A stretch of DNA of 64,000 nt. Source: Sodalis ligni (GTDB lineage: Bacteria > Pseudomonadota > Gammaproteobacteria > Enterobacterales > Enterobacteriaceae). The stretch's first letter is position 1. Each line of letters begins with the position of its first letter. The translations under genes and the position numbers were made by a program. Shown one piece after another: positions 59,336 to 64,000 of this stretch. The stretch spans positions 1,798,337 through 1,862,336 of the forward strand of contig NZ_CP075169.1 in NCBI RefSeq assembly GCF_016865525.2. The letters are read 5' to 3'. Below the pieces are notes generated by a model. It saw only the letters and a program-made list of their open reading frames with translations, was not told the DNA's origin and searched no databases.

Positions 59336-61249
59336 ATGTCATTAATCAGTCTTTCCGGCGCCTGGTTGTCCTTTAGCGACGCACCGCTGCTGGATAATAC
59401 CGAGCTTCATATCGAACGCAACGAACGTGTCTGCCTGGTGGGGCGCAACGGCGCCGGCAAATCCACCCTGCTGAAAATCCTCAGCCGCGAAGTGCCGCTG
59501 GACGACGGACAGCTTATTTTCGAACAGGATACGGTGGTTGCCCGCTTGCAACAGGATCCGCCGCGCAATGTCACCGGCACCGTGTATGATTTCGTGGCCG
59601 AAGGGGTGCAGGCACAGGCGGAAATTCTCAAAGCCTATCACACCATTTCCCATCTGGTGGAGCAGGATCCCAGCGACAAAAATCTAATGGAGATGGGCCG
59701 GCTGCAAGAGATGCTGGATCATCAGAATCTGTGGCATCTGGACAAACGCATCACAGAGGTGCTCGAACAGCTGGGCCTGGTCGCCGATACCGAATTATCG
59801 GCGCTCTCCGGGGGCTGGCTGCGCAAAGCGGCGCTGGGCAGGGCCCTGGTGTGCGATCCGCAAATCCTGCTGCTGGATGAGCCCACCAACCATCTGGATA
59901 TCGAAACCATCGATTGGCTGGAAACCTTTCTGAAAAGTTTCAACGGCAGCATTATCTTCATCTCCCATGACCGTTCCTTTATTCGCAGCATGGCGACGCG
60001 CATTGTCGATCTGGACCGCGGCAAGCTGGTGTCATGGCCGGGCAACTACGATAAGTATCTGGCGGGAAAAGAGGAAGAGCTGCGGGTGCAGGAACTGCAG
60101 AATGCTGAATTCGACCGCAAACTGGCGCAGGAAGAGGTCTGGATCCGCCAGGGCATCAAGGCACGCCGTACCCGCAACGAAGGCCGCGTCAGGGCGCTCA
60201 AGGCCCTGCGTCAGGAGAGGAACGAGCGTCGGGAAGTGCAGGGCACCGCGAAGATGCAGGTGGAAGAAGCCAACCGCTCCGGCAAGATCATCTTCGAGCT
60301 GGAAGATGTCAGCTACCGGCTGCAGGATAAAGTCCTGATCAGTCATTTCAGCACCCAGGTATTGCGGGGGGACAAGATTGCCCTGATCGGTCCGAACGGC
60401 TGCGGCAAAACCACCTTGCTCAAGCTGATGCTCGGCCAGCTGGAAGCTGACAGCGGCCGTATCCAGCGCGGCACCAAGCTTGAAGTGGCCTATTTCGACC
60501 AGCATCGCGCCGAGCTGGATCCCGAACGCACGGTCATGGACAATCTGGCGGAAGGTAAACAGGAAGTGATGGTTAACGGCCGTTCCCGCCACGTGCTGGG
60601 CTACCTGCAGGATTTCCTCTTTCATCCGAAACGCGCGATGACCCCGGTAAAAGCCTTGTCCGGGGGGGAGCGTAACCGCTTGTTACTGGCTAAACTCTTT
60701 TTGAACCCCAGCAATCTGCTGATTCTTGATGAACCTACCAATGACCTGGATGTGGAAACGCTTGAACTGCTGGAAGAAATGATTGACGGTTATCAGGGCA
60801 CCGTTTTACTGGTGAGCCATGACAGGCAGTTTGTGGACAATTCGGTCACCGAGTGCTGGATTTTCGAAGGCGACGGCGTGATAAGCAGCTATGTCGGCGG
60901 CTATTTCGACGCGCAGGAACAGCGCCGCAACCGGCGCGCGCTGCGCACGGCTCCGGCGCCGGCGGTGGGGAAAACCCAGGCCTCGGCCCCGAAAAACCAG
61001 GGGCCGAAACGCGTAAGCAGGTTAAGTTACAACCTGCAGCGCGAACTTGAGGCGTTGCCGCAGCACATCGAGCGTTTGGAACAGGAAGTGAGCGATTTGC
61101 AGGCACAAATAGCCAGTCCGGATTTTTTCAGCCAATCCCATGAAACGACCCAGGCGGTACTGGCCGCCGTGGCCGCCGCTGAACAGGCGCAGGAGCAGGC
61201 ATTTGCCCGTTGGGAAGAACTCGAGGCGCTGAAAAACAGCAAGGAGTAA
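59336..61249 (+). CDS. uup: ABC-F family ATPase Uup
   Basis: Cytoplasmic ABC-F ATPase that binds DNA and ribosomes; loss in E. coli raises precise excision of transposons. 637 residues (E. coli 635) from MSLISLSGAWLSFSDAPLLD. Two ATPase domains: Walker A GRNGAGKSTL (about 36) with signature LSGGWLRKAALGRAL, and GPNGCGKTTL with LSGGERNRLLLAKLF. The C-terminal coiled coil (about 565-637, LQRELEALPQHIERLEQEVS) is typical. It is likely cotranscribed with rlmKL. Confidence 0.96.
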   Translation: MSLISLSGAWLSFSDAPLLDNTELHIERNERVCLVGRNGAGKSTLLKILSREVPLDDGQLIFEQDTVVARLQQDPPRNVTGTVYDFVAEGVQAQAEILKAYHTISHLVEQDPSDKNLMEMGRLQEMLDHQNLWHLDKRITEVLEQLGLVADTELSALSGGWLRKAALGRALVCDPQILLLDEPTNHLDIETIDWLETFLKSFNGSIIFISHDRSFIRSMATRIVDLDRGKLVSWPGNYDKYLAGKEEELRVQELQNAEFDRKLAQEEVWIRQGIKARRTRNEGRVRALKALRQERNERREVQGTAKMQVEEANRSGKIIFELEDVSYRLQDKVLISHFSTQVLRGDKIALIGPNGCGKTTLLKLMLGQLEADSGRIQRGTKLEVAYFDQHRAELDPERTVMDNLAEGKQEVMVNGRSRHVLGYLQDFLFHPKRAMTPVKALSGGERNRLLLAKLFLNPSNLLILDEPTNDLDVETLELLEEMIDGYQGTVLLVSHDRQFVDNSVTECWIFEGDGVISSYVGGYFDAQEQRRNRRALRTAPAPAVGKTQASAPKNQGPKRVSRLSYNLQRELEALPQHIERLEQEVSDLQAQIASPDFFSQSHETTQAVLAAVAAAEQAQEQAFARWEELEALKNSKE

Positions 61250-61297
61250 GCGCCGCGAGCCGGGAGTGAAATCGAACAAGCCATCCAAGGGGTATGC

Positions 61298-62554
61298 ATG
61301 TGTTCTGCCGTTCATAAAACGCGATACGTACTTTGCCCGCACTGTGATTTATTGACTACGCTGCCCGTCCTGAAGGATGGGCAGAAGGGCATTTGCCCGC
61401 GCTGTAAAAATACACTGATGAGCCGCTGGGACAATCCCCGGCTGCAACCGGTGGTATTTGCCATCAGCGCCTTGATTATGCTGGTACTGGCTAACCTGTT
61501 TCCGTTTGTGAACATGAAAGTCTCAGGCCTCGGCAACCAGATCTCCCTGCCGGTCATTCCCCAGGTCATGGTGGTGGATCACTTCTCCTTCCTGGCTTTT
61601 TGTTCCTGCTTTTGTCCAGGTTATCCCCGCCCTGTGCATGGCAAGCATTATTTTATTATGCCTGCAGGTCCATATGTCTTTCAGGACGCGGGCATTTTGG
61701 CGAAAACGCTTTTGCGCTGCGCGCCTGGGGCATGGCGGAAATTTTCCTGGCGGGGTACTGGTGAGCTTCGTCAAGCTGATGGCCTATGGCGATATCGGCG
61801 TCGGGCTCAGCTTTTGCCGTTCTGTTTATTCTGCATCCTGCAGCAGCGGGCATTTCAATGCATCGACCGGCGATGGTTATGGGACAATATCATGCCGATG
61901 GATTCGCCGGTCACCGCCTTCAAAATCGGCACCAGCGGCCTGTCGCAGAATATCCGCGCCTGTTCTTGCTGCACGCTCATTCTTCCGGCCGGACAGCCTG
62001 TCTGCCCGCGCTGCCGTACCCGCGGCCGTCCGCGCCGGCGCCACAGCCTGCAGTGGACCATGGCGCTGCTGATAACCTCGCTGCTGCTCTATATTCCCGC
62101 CAATATTCTGCCCATTATGATAACCGAAGGCTTAGGCAGCCGGCTGAATTCCACGATTATCGCCGGGGTCATATTGCTGTGGGACGACGGTTCCTATCCG
62201 GTGGCGCTGGTGATTTTCATCGCCAGCATCATGGTGCCGGTACTGAAAATGATTGCGCTTTGCTGGCTATGCTGGGAAACCAAGGGAAAAGGCAAGGCCG
62301 ATAGCGAGCGGATGCATACGATTTACGAAATGGTTGAGTTTGTCGGACGCTGGTCAATGATTGACGTCTTTGTAATTGCGGTACTGTCGGGCCTGGTGAG
62401 AATGGGCCAGTTGATGAGTATCAGGCCGGGTATCGGGGTCGTGCTGTTTGCCATGGTGGTGATGATTACCATGGTGGCCGCCCATACCTTCGATCCGCGT
62501 CTGCTTTGGGACCGTGTGGAGAAAAACATGCAAAAGGAGTCTACCGTTGACTGA
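61298..62554 (+). pseudogene. pqiA: PqiA, inner-membrane component of the Pqi lipid-transport system, multiple small deletions
   Basis: Six-to-eight-helix inner-membrane protein that works with the MCE tunnel PqiB. The N-terminal zinc-ribbon-like CPHCD..CPRC (about 13-36) and helix LIMLVLANLFPFVNM fit E. coli. Between about 61585 and 61830 the homologous frame shifts repeatedly: six single-base losses, mostly in T or G runs (e.g. near 61588, 61607, 61681, 61711, 61756 and 61810). They sum to two codons, so the C-terminal half (FCLFCILQQRAFQCIDRRWL, CSCCTLILP, YEMVEFVGRWSMIDVFVIAV) returns to the starting frame. The open 418-codon frame therefore contains about 75 garbled residues. pqiB overlaps the end. 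Confidence 0.85.
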
Positions 62555-64000
62555 AAATAATTATAACGTCGCCGATATCGAAAAAATCAAACGATGGTCG
62601 CCGGTGTGGATTATCCCCATTGTGACCATCCTTATCGGTGCCTGGATCCTTTATTACCATTTCAGTCATCAAGGTAAGGTCATCACGCTTGTCACCACCA
62701 GCGCCGAAGGCATTGAAGCCGGCAAAACCGCCATCAAAAGCCGCAGCGTGGACGTGGGCATCGTGGAGAGCGTGGTGTTGAGCGATAATCTGCAGCAGGT
62801 TGAAATCAAAGCGCGCATTAACAACGGCATGGAAAAGCTGTTGCGCCGCGACTCCGCTTTCTGGGTGGTTAAACCCCAAATCGGGCGGGAAGGGGTTTCG
62901 GGGCTGGGGACGTTGTTATCAGGAGCCTATATCCAGTTGCAGCCCGGCAACGGCACGGAGAATGCCACAACCTTCACCCTGCTGGATGCTCCGCCGCTGG
63001 CCTCGCCGGATGCCAAAGGCATTCGGGTGGAATTGGACAGCCAGCAATCCGGACAGCTAAATGCCGGCGATCCGGTACTGTTCCGCGGTTTTCGCGTCGG
63101 CACGGTGCAAACCAGTTATTTTGATCCCCAAAGCCGCAAGATGCGCTATCAGCTGTTTATCGATGCGCCCTACGACAGCCTGGTGACGAATAATGTCCGT
63201 TTCTGGAAAGACAGCGGCGTGACGTTTGATATGTCGGCGCAGGGCATGCGGGTGGAAATGGGCTCCCTGACGACGCTGTTCAGCGGCGGCGTCAGTTTTG
63301 ATGTGCCCACCGGCTGGGAGCTGGGCGAAAAAGCCCACGAATATCAGGCGTACCAGTTATTTGATAACAAAAACTCCATTGCGGATTCGTTATACACCAT
63401 ACATAAAGACTACGTGCTGTTCTTCAGCGATTCCATTCGCGGGCTGCAGCCGGGGGCGCCGGTTGAATTCCGCGGCCTGCGTTTGGGCACCGTAGCCCAA
63501 GTGCCGTTTTTCACCACCGCGGTTAATCAGACCATCAATGACAACTATCTGGTGCCGGTGATGATCCGCATCGAGCCGGAACGGTTCGCCAGCAAGCTGG
63601 GGGCGAGCTTTGATATCAACGCCCGGCTGATGCAGGCGGAAGGGCGCGGTTTGCGCGCCGCGCTCAAAAGCGCCAATCTGCTCACCGGCTCGCTCTACGT
63701 GGATCTGGATTTTTATCCACAGTCGAAATCCTGGGTAGGGCCTAAAGAAGTTGAAGGCTATCCGGTTTTACCCACCACCAGCGCCGGATTAGCGCAAATT
63801 CAGCAAAAACTGATGACCACCCTGGATAAAATCAACGGCCTGCCCCTCAATCCCATGATAAACGAGGCAACCAAAACCCTGGCGCAAAGCCAGTCCACCC
63901 TGCGTGAACTGCAGCAAACGTTGAAATCGGTCAATACCCTGACCCAAAGCCCGGCGATGCAGCAGCTGCCGCAGGATATGCAGCAGACGCTGCGTGAGCT
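62547..64000 (+). CDS. pqiB: PqiB, MCE-domain lipid-transport tunnel (C-terminus outside window)
   Basis: Periplasm-spanning hexameric MCE protein anchored in the inner membrane. A TTG start at 62547 overlaps the pqiA stop and follows AAGGAG, giving LTENNYNVADIEKIKRWSPV. One membrane helix (about 16-38, WIIPIVTILIGAWILYYHF) precedes MCE domains beginning near residues 45, 160 and 285 (e.g. LNAGDPVLFRGFRVGTV, LQPGAPVEFRGLRLGTV). A C-terminal helical region (about 415 on) is coiled-coil-like. 484 codons are visible, open to the window edge; E. coli PqiB has 546. Confidence 0.94.
   Translation, partial: MTENNYNVADIEKIKRWSPVWIIPIVTILIGAWILYYHFSHQGKVITLVTTSAEGIEAGKTAIKSRSVDVGIVESVVLSDNLQQVEIKARINNGMEKLLRRDSAFWVVKPQIGREGVSGLGTLLSGAYIQLQPGNGTENATTFTLLDAPPLASPDAKGIRVELDSQQSGQLNAGDPVLFRGFRVGTVQTSYFDPQSRKMRYQLFIDAPYDSLVTNNVRFWKDSGVTFDMSAQGMRVEMGSLTTLFSGGVSFDVPTGWELGEKAHEYQAYQLFDNKNSIADSLYTIHKDYVLFFSDSIRGLQPGAPVEFRGLRLGTVAQVPFFTTAVNQTINDNYLVPVMIRIEPERFASKLGASFDINARLMQAEGRGLRAALKSANLLTGSLYVDLDFYPQSKSWVGPKEVEGYPVLPTTSAGLAQIQQKLMTTLDKINGLPLNPMINEATKTLAQSQSTLRELQQTLKSVNTLTQSPAMQQLPQDMQQTLRE

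Noticed and set aside
1..64000. tRNA or rRNA genes, CRISPR arrays, integrases or transposases
   Set aside because: None recognised on either strand; repeats found are the three palindromic copies and terminator duplications only.

Overview
The window is a chromosomal segment of a moderately GC-rich gammaproteobacterium of the order Enterobacterales. Its backbone follows the E. coli K-12 order pflA-pflB-focA-ycaO-serC-aroA-cmk-rpsA-ihfB-ycaI-msbA-lpxK-ycaR-kdsB-ycbJ-elyC-cmoM-mukFEB-ldtD-mepK-gloC-aspC-ompF-asnS-pncB-pepN // pyrD-zapC-ycbX-rlmKL-uup-pqiAB almost gene for gene. MukBEF, ZapC and an OmpF-type porin confirm the order. The genus cannot be fixed from sequence alone; a Pectobacteriaceae/Sodalis-like lineage is a guess.

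Layout. 1-4.1 kb: anaerobic pyruvate/formate genes (pflA partial, pflB, focA) read leftward behind FNR and IHF sites. 4.5-12.3 kb: ycaO, then rightward serC-aroA, cmk-rpsA and ihfB. 12.5-18.9 kb: ycaI (broken), the lipid A export and synthesis genes msbA-lpxK, and ycaR-kdsB. A short leftward gene with a CRP site, a 16-codon ORF and a terminator lies between lpxK and ycaR, where E. coli has ycaQ. 19-31.7 kb: ycbJ, elyC, cmoM-mukFEB, ldtD, mepK (broken), gloC. 32-40.5 kb: aspC, ompF, asnS and pncB leftward, pepN (broken) rightward. 54-64 kb: pyrD, zapC, ycbX, rlmKL, uup, pqiA (broken), pqiB (partial).

The accessory part is the pepN-pyrD interval (about 40.8-54 kb), which in E. coli holds ssu and fimbrial genes. 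Here it holds an EcsC-family gene and a leftward nitrile-degradation island. Unit 1 encodes a tandem-domain nitrilase-superfamily hydrolase, an AmiC-like ligand sensor and an AmiR-like ANTAR antiterminator. Unit 2 encodes a cobalt-type nitrile hydratase whose beta subunit is split into two genes, a His-tailed accessory protein, a HoxN/NicT-type cobalt transporter and a sugar-type (CUT2-like) ABC importer. Both units have a sigma-54 -24/-12 promoter and a leader in which an identical GGC-AAAGAT-GCC hexaloop overlaps an intrinsic terminator. The inferred logic is nitrogen-controlled initiation plus ligand-controlled antitermination of a nitrile-to-amide-to-acid-and-ammonia pathway with its own metal supply and importer.

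Two genome-wide signals also stand out. Three copies of a palindromic repeat with a 102-bp core lie next to intrinsic terminators, and two of them are flanked by direct duplications of the local terminator hairpin. Six genes (pflB, ycaI, mepK, pepN, amiR-like, pqiA) carry frameshifts that are nearly all single-base losses in short homopolymers, clustered in mepK and pqiA. This points to base-calling error or to very recent decay.
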